A DNA stretch of 64,000 nt. Origin: Synaphobranchus kaupii. Taxonomy: Eukaryota; Chordata; Actinopteri; Anguilliformes; Synaphobranchidae. Below the pieces are notes generated by a model. It saw only the letters and a list, made by a program, of their open reading frames with translations, did no database searches and had not been told where the DNA came from. Of this stretch, positions 1 to 11,084 are shown in pieces. The stretch covers positions 96,898,998 through 96,962,997 of the forward strand of contig CM056377.1 of assembly GCA_029718625.1 (NCBI GenBank). Reading direction: 5' to 3'. Every line of letters starts with the position of its first letter. The first letter of the stretch is position 1. The translations under genes were made by a program, and so were the position numbers.

Positions 1-460
1 TCAGGCGTTTGTAAATTGCTCCCAAGGATGAACCAGACTTGTGGAGGTCCACAATTTTCTTTCTGAGGTCTTGGCTGATTTCTTTAGATTTTCCCATGAT
101 GTCAAGCAAAGAGGCATTGAGTTTGAAGGTAGGCCTTAAAATACATCCACAGGTACACCTCCAATTGACTCAAATAATGTCAATTAGCCTATCAGAAGTT
201 TCTAAAGCCATGACATCACTTTCTGGAATTTTCCAAGCTGTTTAAAGGCACAGTCAACTTTATATGTAAACTTCTGACCCACTGGAATTGTGATAGTGAA
301 ATAATCTGTCTGTAAACAACTGTTGGAAAAATTACTTGTGTCATGCACAGAGTAGATGTCCTAACTGACTTGCCAACACTATAGTTTGAAATCTGTGGAG
401 TGGTTAAAAATGAGTTTTAATGACTTCAACCTAAGTGTATGTAAACTTACGACTTCAACC
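1..460 (-). mobile_element. Tc1-like transposon, 5' part, cut by window edge
   Basis: On the minus strand, positions 97 down to 1 encode the start of a Tc1-type transposase ([18 protein letters not shown]), and the same sequence recurs at 62839-62975. Downstream on the plus strand the non-coding terminal part follows, ending in the inverted-repeat motif GTGTATGTAAACTTACGACTTCAACC at about 435-460 (close to the fish Tc1 end TTGAAGTCG..TTTACATACAC). The catalytic part lies outside the window, so it is not possible to say whether this copy is intact. Confidence 0.85.
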
Positions 461-2126
461 TTGATCTTAAGTTAAAATAATTTTTTGATCATGTCCCGGC
501 GTTCTCTCTGGATTACCAAGAAAAATGCCTAGGCTACACCAGAAGGCTAAAATAGTTTGTTACAGTGATGAGTTTGTAACTAACGATAAACATTGCAGAT
601 TTATACAGTTTTCTGGACTTTTTTTGCGTCATACTTTTAATCCATGAAGGAGGATGAAATACATTTGTGACAGCAGTCTTTGATTTTGGATTTAACTCAA
701 AAACTCACGCCGAAACCAAACTGCCACTGAAAAGGTCAAAAGTGCTCCAAGTAAATGAAAAGGACACAGCTGACACAACCGTGTTCAGCCTACACAACAG
801 CTGAAAACTGAAGCGATGAGCGCCGCAGTCTGTCTGGCTGCTGCGAGCGCCGATGCATCTGCAGGCTACGCTACGGCGTGTTCGCTCCGAGAGCGCCGCT
901 CGTTTTTGCCCCAGTCTCATTACACCCCGAGAGCGCCAGCGAAGCATCGCTCTGTCATCTGAGCGCTCCTGCAGTGAATAACTGATGAACGGCGGATCAC
1001 AGTCTCCCTGAAGGGTTACATCTCCTCTCCTCCTCATGCCTGCAGGGACTTCCCTTTAAACTCCTGAGAGGAATCAATGTTCCATACCCCGCCGAACAAA
1101 TCAGCATTCAGCATCGCCATGCCCGCCTTTTACCTGCAGTTATGTGCCGAGCTGCAATGTTTCTCTCTCCAACGACGCTCTCCCCGCACCCGTTTTTTTT
1201 ATCTCCTTCGCCAGTCATACATGCACTCCAAGTCCTTTTTGCCAGAAATGTTACACATTGTTGCTGTCGTTTGATGTTGTTGTTTGTTGGTTGATTCCAG
1301 TGATTTCCGCATGTGTGTAATGTTAATACATTTTTATTTCTGCACAAGCAAACCGTATTTTCTTCGTACATTTATTGCCACAGTTGACCCGCGGAAAGTT
1401 CCTCGCCTCGGCTTCGCTGTGAGAAAAAATATCGGGCTGTCTGCAATCTATGTAAATGTATGTGCTTCAATAACACCGTAACATTTACTGCCCTTTGGGT
1501 AGACATAATAAAGTGAAAACCTTCATTATATACAACCACGTAACAATTAGCAACAGGCTCTCAGGAGCTCGGGAGAGATTAGCATTCAGAACCAAGAATG
1601 GCAAGCGCAGTCTCCAGAGAGACACGGGCTGTTGTCGTGCCAACATGTCACAAATCAAACCGTGTTTTTAAAGCGCAGCCTCGCTGAAATGAACTGGTTT
1701 CAGACAGTGCTGACACGTGCGGCCCGAGTGGGCTCGTGCTGCACAGGCAGCAGTGCTTGGCTGCTTGCTCCTGGTCAGCATCCATAGGTGTGTCCTCGTG
1801 CTTAGACGGCACTGGAGAAATGGGGCCAGCGCCTCACAGAGCGACACATACCCTCGGCTCACCTGTCCATCAACCCCAAAGGCAGTCTGAACACGGTACC
1901 GGAGACAATCCAGGGATCCCTGTCTGTTCAAAGCACTGAGAAAACAAGACTGACAAGATCCAGAAACTTGCGCCAAGCTATTTAAAACTGTATTGGGCCC
2001 TTTTGGATAGCTGATCCTCTCATAGTTCTTGCTCTGTCACATCAGGACAATTTCTGTCCAAATTTTGCTATTGCCACCATTTTTAGTCAAAAGGCTTTCC
2101 AATGAAATTAACAGTATGATAGAAGT
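461..2126. other. No gene recognised; CpG-rich patch at about 780-1050
   Basis: No exon with recognisable homology was found. The stretch from about 780 to 1050 is clearly richer in G, C and CpG than its surroundings and contains repeated GAGAGCGCC words. A 110-codon minus-strand open frame (705-1037) crosses it but shows no domain and is probably an effect of the high GC. The patch could be a promoter-type CpG island of an unseen gene. The sequence alone does not decide this. Confidence 0.3.
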
Positions 2127-2132
2127 CGATAG

Positions 2133-2350
2133 ACATTACATAACATTACAGGCATTTAGCAGACGCTCTTATCCAGAGCGACTTACACAACTTCTTATTA
2201 CATTTATCCATTTATACAGCTGGATATATACTGAAGCAATTCAGGTTAAGTACCTTGCTCAAGGGTACAACGGCAGTGTCCTACCTGGGAATCGAACCTG
2301 CAACCTTTCGGTTACAAGTCCTGTTCCTTAACCATTATACTACACTGCCG
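2133..2350 (-). mobile_element. tRNA-derived SINE with L2-type 3' tail (V-SINE-like)
   Basis: Read on the minus strand, the element starts with GGCAGTGTAGTATAATGG, has an A-box-like TGGTTAAGGAAC and a B-box GGTTCGATTCC of a tRNA-type Pol III promoter. It continues through a conserved middle (GTACCCTTGAGCAAGGTACT) and ends with the L2-like hairpin GTCGCTCTGGATAAGAGCG followed by a TGTAATG tail. A 6-bp repeat CGATAG flanks it at 2127-2132 and 2351-2356, a probable target duplication. It looks full length. Confidence 0.9.
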
Positions 2351-2356
2351 CGATAG

Positions 2357-4135
2357 CAATTTTAAAAATACATTGAAGGCATTTGTGTACGAGTACTTCT
2401 AAAATTCTAATCCTACTATATTAATAGACTTCCTTTAAAAAAAGGAAGTATCCCTTTTTTCTTTTTTTTGTTGTTGCTATGCTGTTTCCAAGATAAAACT
2501 GTAAATTCCAGAATTTCTCAACTCACAATGACCTGGAGACACACAAGCAGTACTGTGACTGAGACCCATGTTCAAAGAAATGAGCTTGCTTTCATCTGGG
2601 GTTTTTACAGAGACACCACCCATGCCATCTGCACAGCTTACAAGCTTCACCAGTCCAATAAACAGGTTTTACACTGCTCTAACTACATAGAGTGTAGCAT
2701 TCTGGGATAGCACTCTGTAAAATATTCACTATTAAACAGAACTATTGCCACAGTTGGCCCCCAACCCAACAAGCAGGATTTAGTGGCACGGGTCACAAAA
2801 AAAACCTTCACCAAAAAACCAAAATGCCACCCTGTCCCAAGACCTTCAAGAACAGAACTGCTGGCTTCCAAACCTGGCTTCAGACATCTGAAAAATATTT
2901 TTATTCACTGCCCACAACCACACTGGTAAAGGTCTCCTGGTCCAACTTGGCATGACTTCTGAAACAACATGGAGCTTCCTGCAGCTTCCAGCAGGCTGTT
3001 TGTTTCCCATTGATTGAGAACACTGAAAGCCTCATACTGGGAGACTGAAGCCAGGCTCTTTCTGTGTCTCCTTCCAGGCTTGGCCAGGCCACAGGCCAAA
3101 AGGACTCAAATCCCGAATACTACTGCACAAAGCCCACAGACGTTAGCATTCCTGGCAGGAGGATAAAATATTCCGTCTTTCAAAACATCCAAACGCACCG
3201 ATCTCTTCTCTTTAGATCCCGTGTGAAACATTAAGACTCATTTGCAGTGAAGTCTTAACAAATAACCACTGATGGCATTCCATTTGGAGCGACGTGCATT
3301 TTATCGAGTGCAAATGCATTTTGCGCTTTTGTCTCATTACATGACAAATTCATACTGTCATTGTCATTGTTGTTGTGTTTACGGAGGCATATGCATCTTG
3401 TAATTATTCCATGAAAGTGAATTTATATCCTGGGGGATTTACAGTTTGTTTATATATAATCAAAAGGAATGAAGGAATAAGAGGACAAAAAAAATCACAT
3501 GAAAGAAAATTTCTGTTTTTGAAAGATCCTTCCGGCACAGTGCACAATGTGCCAGCATCGCTTAGCTAACAGCAAAAGTAAATGCTATGCTTGCAGAGTC
3601 GGCCTATATCATGTGGACAAATGGCTTATCACATACATGTGCATATGCGAATATGTATGCAAGCAAACAAAATATTCACAGGCTGTCAAGTTCTCAGAGG
3701 TGACAAATCAAAAGGATGGTGATCACACTAAGATAAGCCCACCCCAGCTTCTGCTCCAAGCATGCACCTGTGCTCTCCTGCTTGAAATGCTGTGGCACAG
3801 AGACCAGCCTCTTTCAAATGTTACCTGGATACGCAGAAGCAACTGAAACCCTGATGTCAATCAGGAATCCTCTCCGCCCACGTCTTCCTGAGCACCACCC
3901 ACACCTCCCCAAGTCACCGCCTACCCTGGACTACCACCTGCTACCCGCATCCAGCCATCGCATAGACCACCTCGCGCACCTCTTGCCATCTTCAGACCTT
4001 TACTGACCGATCCCCTGCCCGGCGTCCCACCCCTCATGATCCTGGGTAGGGGCACACTAGTGTTCCAATCTTACCTCTCAGGCTCTCAGGGTGGTAATAG
4101 AGGTTCACCACTTCAAGTTCTAGCCTGTACTCAGC
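2357..4135. other. No gene recognised
   Basis: Several short open frames occur here but none has a domain, a signal peptide or convincing splice context. A stretch at 3840-4050 is proline-codon-rich (CCC/CAC words) but has no identifiable product. Confidence 0.5.
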
Positions 4136-4574
4136 TTAAAGGGTTAGTTCGGAATTTTGGACATAATGCCTCAATTACGACTTACCCATGATGTAGTTGA
4201 TTGATGGAAACCATTTTCAGATAATTCCATGCTGTCCCTTCTTTTGGACATACACACATTGCTAATGCTAGCGCAACTTGCAGGAAAGCAGTAGCATCCA
4301 CTACCAAACGCACTTAAACACTCCAAGGTGCACCCAAAGCAAATAAAATACGACGACAGTCTATCGGGGTTATTTTCAGTGATTATACCATCATTTTTCA
4401 AGTCAAACTATCGTTGAATCCTTTACTTTGTGCTCACTTAAATTCTCCGTGGAAGTACGGCATTAGTTTAGTAGCTAGGTAACGTAAAGTAGCCTATAGC
4501 TCTGCCGGCCAAAAACAATATCGCGCGTGTGAAAGAATCAGACTCGTAGTATTGTTAGCTAGCGTTCAGGTAAG

Positions 4575-4860
4575 ATGGTATTTCGGTGTGTATTTCAAGG
4601 TTGTTCAAATCATGCAAAAAAAATGGGCACCACAAAGTTTTCACCGATTCCCAGTGGAAGATCAACAAAGAAAACAGCTGTGGCTTCTTGCTGCTCGCAT
4701 GGATGTCACCAATTGAGACTCTAAAAAGGTTCGTAGTGACCATTTCACGGAGGATGACTATGTGAAAATCAAAAAAGGACGGACGGGACACCCTCTACTG
4801 AAGGAGACTGCTGTGCCATCACCTGTTTTTCTTCATGCACGGAAAACAACTGACGAGCAG
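4575..4860 (+). pseudogene. Broken THAP-domain exon
   Basis: The ATG at 4575 opens MVFRCVFQGCSNHAKK, with the C-x4-C half of a THAP C2CH zinc site. A one-frame shift near 4638 is needed to continue as FHRFPVEDQQRKQLW, then LLAARMD, an in-frame TGA, and KKVRSDHFTEDDYVK, which matches the VCSxHF end of THAP domains. In that motif the expected third zinc cysteine is arginine. A donor GTAACT follows the last codon at 4861. The frameshift, the stop and the lost cysteine together make it a pseudogene. THAP domains bind DNA in transposases and in host proteins derived from them; the surrounding repeats favour a transposase origin. Confidence 0.75.
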
Positions 4861-4908
4861 GTAACTAATAAATGATTGCATGCGTGATCTATCTATTCAG
4901 CTAGCTAG

Positions 4909-5776
4909 ACATTGGGCCTCCTTCACGAAACATACTTACGATCAGATTTGATCATTAACTGTGCTTAGAAACCTTCCGCAAACATTTTGGCGTTCATAAT
5001 TTTTTTTCTCTCAATTTGTTCTTTCGTATGATCAAAATCTAGGCTACATGTGTTTGGAAACATGTGTAAAGGCACACAGAAGATTTTTCTGTTTAGAATG
5101 CTAAATAGACCTCATTTTAACAACAGAATTATTATATTAATATTATAATATATTGATACATTTACCTATCTACAACCTGAAATATCTTACTAGTTTTTAT
5201 TTCGTTTTCAATTTTGATTTCAATTTGAGTTTAAATTTTATTCGGTTTTATTTATTTTTAGGCGTAGCTTTGCTAGTTTTAGTTTAATTTTCACTTTTTC
5301 AAAAACGTACAAGCATACAAGCAAGCACACTGGCTACCAATTTGCAGGAAAAGTTTGACCACTTCCATGACTTCCCAATCGTGGCAACTAGTTAAAATTA
5401 AACTAAAACTAGCAAAGCTACGCCTAAAAATAAATAAAACTGAATAAAATTTAAACTCAAATTGAAATCAAAATTGAAAACTAAATAAAAACTAGTAAGA
5501 TATTTCAGGTTGTAGATAGGTAAATGTATCAATATATTATAATATTAATATAATAATTCTGTTGTTAAAATGAGGTCTATTTAGCATTCTAAACAGAAAA
5601 ATCTTCTGTGTGCCTTTACACATGTTTCCAAACACATGTAGCCTAGATTTTGATCATACGAAAGAACAAATTGAGAGAAAAAAAATTATGAACGCCAAAA
5701 TGTTTGCGGAAGGTTTCTAAGCACAGTTAATGATCAAATCTGATCGTAAGTATGTTTCGTGAAGGAGGCCCAATGT
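4909..5776. repeat. Large foldback (inverted repeat), arms about 383 bp
   Basis: Positions 4909-5291 and 5394-5776 are almost exact reverse complements (ACATTGGGCCTCC... and ...GGAGGCCCAATGT), separated by a 102-bp spacer. The arms show hardly any mismatches by eye, so the element is young or homogenised. No open reading frame of interest lies inside. I see no clear target duplication. It sits in the putative intron of the THAP element. Confidence 0.93.
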
Positions 5777-5922
5777 TTACCAGGTATGCAGATGCCAACC
5801 ATGGCAATTGTCTTAACAAAATAGATTAAAGTGTATTCCACGTGTATTTTAAAACCTCGATATTAATTTGTTCAACATGGTTTTTCCATGTTGAACATAA
5901 ACTACTGAAAATGGCTTAGTAG

Positions 5923-6048
5923 CATCTCTACACCTTTACCCTCTCTGAGAATGCCAGAATCTATGAATATGCAAATAGGCAACGCCTCCATGCCCTCATG
6001 CGAATTGTGAAGAAAATGGAGGAGGCATCTGTGCAGATGTACATGTAG
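5923..6048 (+). pseudogene. Possible second exon of the THAP element protein
   Basis: A continuous frame reads HLYTFTLSENARIYEYANRQ and ends in VKKMEEASVQMYM before TAG at 6046. The leucine/charged pattern resembles the helical segment that often follows THAP domains. CTTAG just upstream (about 5915-5919) could serve as splice acceptor. It is short, and the link to the THAP exon is inferred from position only. Confidence 0.3.
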
Positions 6049-6962
6049 GCTATAGCCTACAACATCTACACACAAAGTCTTTTACCGGAATATGCGGGAC
6101 ATCATGTTGAATTTGAGGCATTTGTGAGAATCGTAACTACCCTATGTTCACAGTAGCCCATAAAGCCTAATAACGTAAAGGAATCAATTACCATGCACTT
6201 TACTTAGGTCTACATCATTTAGATGTAGCTTTCCTGAATTTGGCTATAGCAGAATTTAACAACAAACAAGTTTGCAAGCAATACGAGGAGTGAATAAGCT
6301 TGTATTCTCCTTTAAAATAATGCATGAAGGAAGTGGCTTAATAGGCTACCCTTTTAGTTTTCTCAGTCTAGAGCTAGCTAGGTTAACATTGTTGTCCCGA
6401 AGCTAGACTATGATATTTACTGTTCTGTAAATTCAGTAAAGTTTAGGTTAATTGACAAAGAACAGCTTGTATCTTGTAGGCCTACATTTTGAATTCTGAC
6501 ATTAGCCTACACAGGATGAGAACGTTAAGCAGTTTTCGCTGATAATAGTACGGAAGATATTTTTCGCATACTGCACGTCACTAAACAGTGTAGCCTACGC
6601 AGTATACAGTAGGCCTATGCTATTACACAGGACGCAGACCATTCGACACAGCCAATGTAAAATGTGAATGTAGTTTTTGCTTCCGGAAACTAAGCCCCAC
6701 GGTTCCACCAAGGTTTTCACTCAGCCTACTACGCAGTCTACATAATTGCAACAGGCAGCGGGTGCCACCTGAAATGAAACACTGCTCTATGAGCTCCCGT
6801 CCACTTTGGTGACGAACGTCTGGTGCCACTTTTTGGGAAAAAATACAATGGGAGTCAATGGACTGAAAATGTTTTTTTCTATATTCAGGCAGCTACACGT
6901 TCAAAACACCCAAAAAAGGGGTTGTCACATTTTAAAATAATTTATAAAATTGGTCATTTGAA
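6049..6962. other. No gene; MITE fragment at about 6525-6650
   Basis: The segment TTTTCGCTGATAATAGTACG through CACAGGACGCAGACCATTCGACACAG is a diverged partial copy of the element at 17498-17717. The rest shows no recognisable feature. Confidence 0.5.
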
Positions 6963-6970
6963 GTTATGTC

Positions 6971-7458
6971 TAGGGCTGCACGATATATCGCAACGATAAT
7001 TATCGATTGCAATAACGGCCGTTGCCAGCATGTGGGGTATTGCCTTTCTTTTCGTCTTTTTTTCTTTAATTATACTTTATGCGGTAGAAATCTAAACTTC
7101 AAAACCCGTGTGAAATTCTTCCGGGAAAAAAATGTCATCATTGTCTACTGCGTGTTGATAAGACGGACAATCACAGAAAGGCGTTGCACCTTTCATGCGA
7201 TTGACAAAAACACATCACATGATCACGTGAAAGCTGTACGACCTTGCTGCTGGTTGGCTGTCTTACTAACACTCAATAGATATCAGCGGTGATGTTTTTT
7301 TTCCGGAAGCATTTAACGTAGCCTCTGAGGTTTGGATGTTTTCTGCCGTATATTGGGTATACTTAAAGAAAAAAAGACGAAAAGAAAGGCGCCCCACACG
7401 GTGGCAACGGCCGTTATTGCAATCGATAATTATCGCTGCGATATATCGTGCAGCCCTA
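6971..7458. mobile_element. Non-autonomous hAT element with 8-bp target duplication
   Basis: The element begins TAGGGCTGCACGATATATCG and ends with its reverse complement CGATATATCGTGCAGCCCTA. The terminal inverted repeats extend imperfectly for about 170-185 bp each. It is flanked by perfect copies of GTTATGTC (6963-6970 and 7459-7466), the 8-bp duplication typical of hAT elements. At 488 bp, with no transposase domain, it depends on an autonomous partner. Confidence 0.92.
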
Positions 7459-7478
7459 GTTATGTCCAACAAATAAAC

Positions 7479-7738
7479 TAGGGTTGTCACGATATTCCAT
7501 TTTCATATTGTCGATATGCCTTTAACAAATATCGTGATATCCTATATTATATAATTTGTTGTGAGGCAGCAGAAGTAAAATAGAAAATGGAGCGGGAAAG
7601 GACGCTCCACTCAGATTTGTCGGGCAGGCCACGGCACACGCAGTAATGCAAAGATTTAGAGTTATACAGATTTTAAAATATTACCTCACCTATTTATTTC
7701 CTACTAATATTATTTAAAATAATGTACATGTGTTTTGT

Positions 7739-7779
<41 letters not shown>

Positions 7780-9306
7780 TTATTATAATTTTTTTTAAAT
7801 AATATATATTTTTTAAATATCATTGCTATAGACAGTCATCTCCAGTGATAGCCATTTTCACTAGCAGAGTGGCCGGTAGCTACTTCTTTTGCCAGTAGCT
7901 ACTACCATAATAAGTTACAAGAGCAGACCGAGTGATAGCTATTTTCGCTAGCAGAGCGACCGGTACTGCGTTAGCTAGCAAAAGCGGGAGCCGGCAACGG
8001 CGGGGATGTACGACCGGGGATTCTGGATAGTGTAGTTATGTTTCTCAAACTCCGTTAATTATACGATTTAAATTTGATTTAAATGCGGTGCTGAGTATAT
8101 AATGAACTTTGTATCACATATATGTCAAAGTTTGCTCCATACGATGCCATAGTATCATCATAAGGGTGACTGAAAGATCCTGAAGGTAATGGCTTCCGAC
8201 AGTCTTCCGGGACCAGCCAGGGATAGATTGGGATAATATGTGCATGTTAACATGAAATAAAATTCTTCTTGGACAGATATTTGCATTCCAGCATATAGGC
8301 TAAATTACCCTATTATTCAGAGGATTCTGAATTGTACAAAGGGCATATTTTGCATATAAAGGAAGATCAGAACTCTCTTCACAAATATCAGAGAATTTTG
8401 TTCCAAAAGAAAGCACAACTGCGCAGAGAGTAAAAATGAAAAAAAAAAAAAAAAAAAACTTCATTCTGATTATAATATGGCTGTCAACTCTGATAACATG
8501 GGTGTATATACCATACAGCACTTTTTCAGAATAACCTTAGTGTTGCATCATTTCTGTGAGAGGCTGAACCACACTGTTCACAATGATGTACAACACAAGA
8601 ACTGAAAGTAGGTCTAGAATGGCTCTGGGCATTTTGTAGATCAGAAGCATTTTATAAAAGATTCTTTTTTTTTTTTCCCCTTTTCTTTCCAAAACCCCAG
8701 TGAAATGACGATGGATATGGTCAGACGATGAGTGTCTCACCCTTTCCTTTAATACAATGCAGTCTCAGCCCTGGGACAGGAACAGGAAGCTCACTGTAAG
8801 GCACTGAGAATGTGAATAAATACCAGAGTGCCCAATCATGCATTTCCCAAGCCTGAGGATTTCTTTATTTCTGTAAAATGATGTACTTCTACCACTGCAG
8901 CTGATCGTGTACCATGCAGCGGTCATTTTCAACTGACCACCTCTTCTTGGGATTAGTAAATGACTCCACAAAGCCAATCAACCTAGTTAGCTGAAAACTA
9001 CTATGTTTACTTACTAGCCTACAAAGGGCCTCATGATGAGTGTACAAAAAAATAGATAGAAATCAGTATCTGTAGTAGCTACATTTCCAAAATCTCTGAC
9101 AGGCACAAAGTGAACTCAAATTCAGCAAGCCAGGCAGTGTCACTCAGTCACTTAATTTCAGGATTTGTAATCCTCCTGATTTCAGGAGATTATATGGCTG
9201 ATAGCAGTGTGTCATGAGATGTGAGGTAGACACGGCATTAACATGTGGACAGTGCACAGACAGCACTGGTTACAACAAGCCCTGGTTATGTCACACTATG
9301 GACACT
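7479..9306. other. No gene; solitary hAT-like end, AT microsatellite, short diverged repeat
   Basis: TAGGGTTGTCACGATATTCC at about 7479 resembles a hAT terminus without a partner. An (AT)n tract runs at about 7742-7775 and a poly-A run at about 8438-8458. The words at 7845-7882 recur in diverged form at 7930-7968 (AGTGATAGC..GCTAGCAGAG), a degenerate two-copy repeat. No coding exon is recognisable. Confidence 0.5.
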
Positions 9307-10240
9307 TTAACCTCTTAATGCCAAACGCCCCCTAGCGGTCACGCCGGCGTGACGGAAATTATTACATTATACATTTCATTAATTTAATAATATATAATAA
9401 ACTGCTCACCTCAATATTTTGATTAAATATCCTTAAGATATATCCATTCCTTCTGGGAAAGTGGTTTTTAAGCCCAAAACGTCGGGATAAAACTTCTTAA
9501 ATAACGTTGGAAACTCGGACCTAATTCTCAAACATATATTGCAGCTTGATGTCACACCATAAACAATGTGCTGGTAAACTGTTCTGCTTAATTGTATTTC
9601 ACAAAACTTTGGTTTGAAAAATCATTATACCTTTAGGCTTCAAGAAAAAATACTTTAAAACTTTCATACGCCTGTACATTATTTTTTTCCAATTTTAAAC
9701 CGACTTGTGCTTTTTTGCACTTGATTACAACTCGTTCGGCTGTGTTCACTTTGGCGTTGTGAAACTCAGCCAGTTTCTGGAGTACCAATCCCATGGCTTA
9801 GTATATGTTAGCCAGAGTAGTTTTGAACATGCTTGCAGAGATTTATGCAAAACCGTCGTCAATTGGGTGTATTTCTTTGACTGATAGCACAATAGGCCTA
9901 TCTGAAGTGGGAAAAACCGTCTTCCACCCGCCTCCACTCTGAGTATTATTTGCTTTCCATTGGGTTTTAAAACTGTCTGTCAAATATTCCAGCGAAAAGC
10001 CAAGACTCTTATCTTTCACAGGAGCCCTCAATCAACACAAAGCAGTCGTAAAAAAAGGAAATCGAGCCGTGCGTATGAGGAAGTGGCGATCCACGCGTAA
10101 TTATCGAACCAAAATGGCGCAGTGTTTTTACCTTGTAGCGTAGCTCGCTACATTCCGTTTAGCAAAGCACAATTAATTAGGTAAGGCCCGCAGTTACATT
10201 TTTTACTTTAGAGTATTTTTGACACAGTTTTTGTGTAGTT

Positions 10241-10380
10241 ATGTCGAGATTTTTGAGGCGTTTATCCGTGCACCAAGTGCTAGACGAACTGGATAAGCCA
10301 GAAGATGTTTTTGCCGAGGGAGACTCATCCTATCTCAGTGACGCTGAATCCACTGATGACCGAGATGATGTTGCTGACAT
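10241..10380 (+). pseudogene. Possible first exon of a piggyBac-type transposase
   Basis: ATG at 10241 starts MSRFLRRLSVHQVLDELDK, followed by an acidic and serine-rich stretch ending SDAESTDDRDDVAD, then a consensus donor GTAAGT at 10381. A basic start, a helix and an acidic tail are typical of the N-terminus of piggyBac transposases and PGBD proteins. No continuation exon was found inside the element, so the gene is taken as broken. The identification rests on the flanking TTAA ends as much as on the peptide. Confidence 0.5.
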
Positions 10381-10989
10381 GTAAGTTGTTTTATCATACT
10401 AACAGTGTTATGCTATAAACGCATGGAATTTCGCCATGGCAGGTAACGTCGTTAGGGCTGGTGGTATTACCGATTTTTCGATATACCAGTGTGAATTCAC
10501 GCAATGCCATGCGGGTTCGTAATTACATTGTCAACTGTATTTTATTGTTTTTCATACAATTAATATTACAAATTGCACATTCCAACGGTATGATAAATAA
10601 TTTATGAAGTAAACTTAGGGTGTATTGTCTGTGTTGACAAACTCGCACGTGTTACGTGGCGTTGCCAACAACACAGATGTTTGGTGTAAGCATCGAAGGA
10701 AATTTAGCTGCAATGCGTGAATCCCTGTGTTTCTTCTGTGAAGCTAACTAACCTTATATACTTATGCATAAAATCGGTCCCTCTCAGCTAAATTAATATA
10801 GATAGTATTGCCTTTACAGTGGCAAGCTAGCAAGCATCCCTGTGTTTTCCTGTCTGTTTATTATAGTTTATACGAGTATTAGGAATGGAAGTGTGGTGTT
10901 GCTGATTTGCCCACAGCTTACTGTGAACTACAGTCGACGTTCATTGCTAGGGATAGCTGCTACATTATGCGAAGGATGTGCTTTGCCTT

Positions 10990-11084
10990 GTCTGTTCTGT
11001 AGTGATCTTGATGTCTCTGTGCGCACTTACTGTACGTCGCTTTGGATAAAAGCGTCTGCTAAATAAATGTAATGTAATGTAATG
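10990..11084 (+). mobile_element. L2-type LINE/SINE 3' tail
   Basis: The hairpin GTCGCTTTGGATAAAAGCG followed by TCTGCTAAATAAATG and (TGTAA)n is the conserved 3' end shared by fish L2 elements and SINEs. The 5' part is too diverged to delimit; no tRNA head is visible upstream. Confidence 0.75.

Larger units (their letters stand above)
4140..6048 (+). mobile_element. Decayed TTAA-type DNA transposon encoding a THAP protein (Kolobok-like)
   Basis: A TTAA at 4136-4139 is followed by AGGGTTAGTTCGG, which resembles the end of THAP-encoding Kolobok-type transposons, known to insert at TTAA. About 430 bp further in lies a THAP-domain exon (4575-4860), and after a large foldback insertion (4909-5776) comes a possible second coding segment (5923-6048). 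I could not find the matching right terminus, so the end given is the last supported coding piece. Assignment to Kolobok is inference from TTAA plus THAP; P-element-like or ISL2EU-like elements are alternatives. Confidence 0.5.

Noticed and set aside
705..1037. 110-codon minus-strand arginine-rich frame
   Set aside because: It coincides with a CpG-rich patch, where open frames arise by chance; no homology is recognisable.
2281..2350. A tRNA gene
   Set aside because: The A and B boxes belong to a SINE head: the cloverleaf is incomplete and the sequence continues into the SINE body and L2-type tail.
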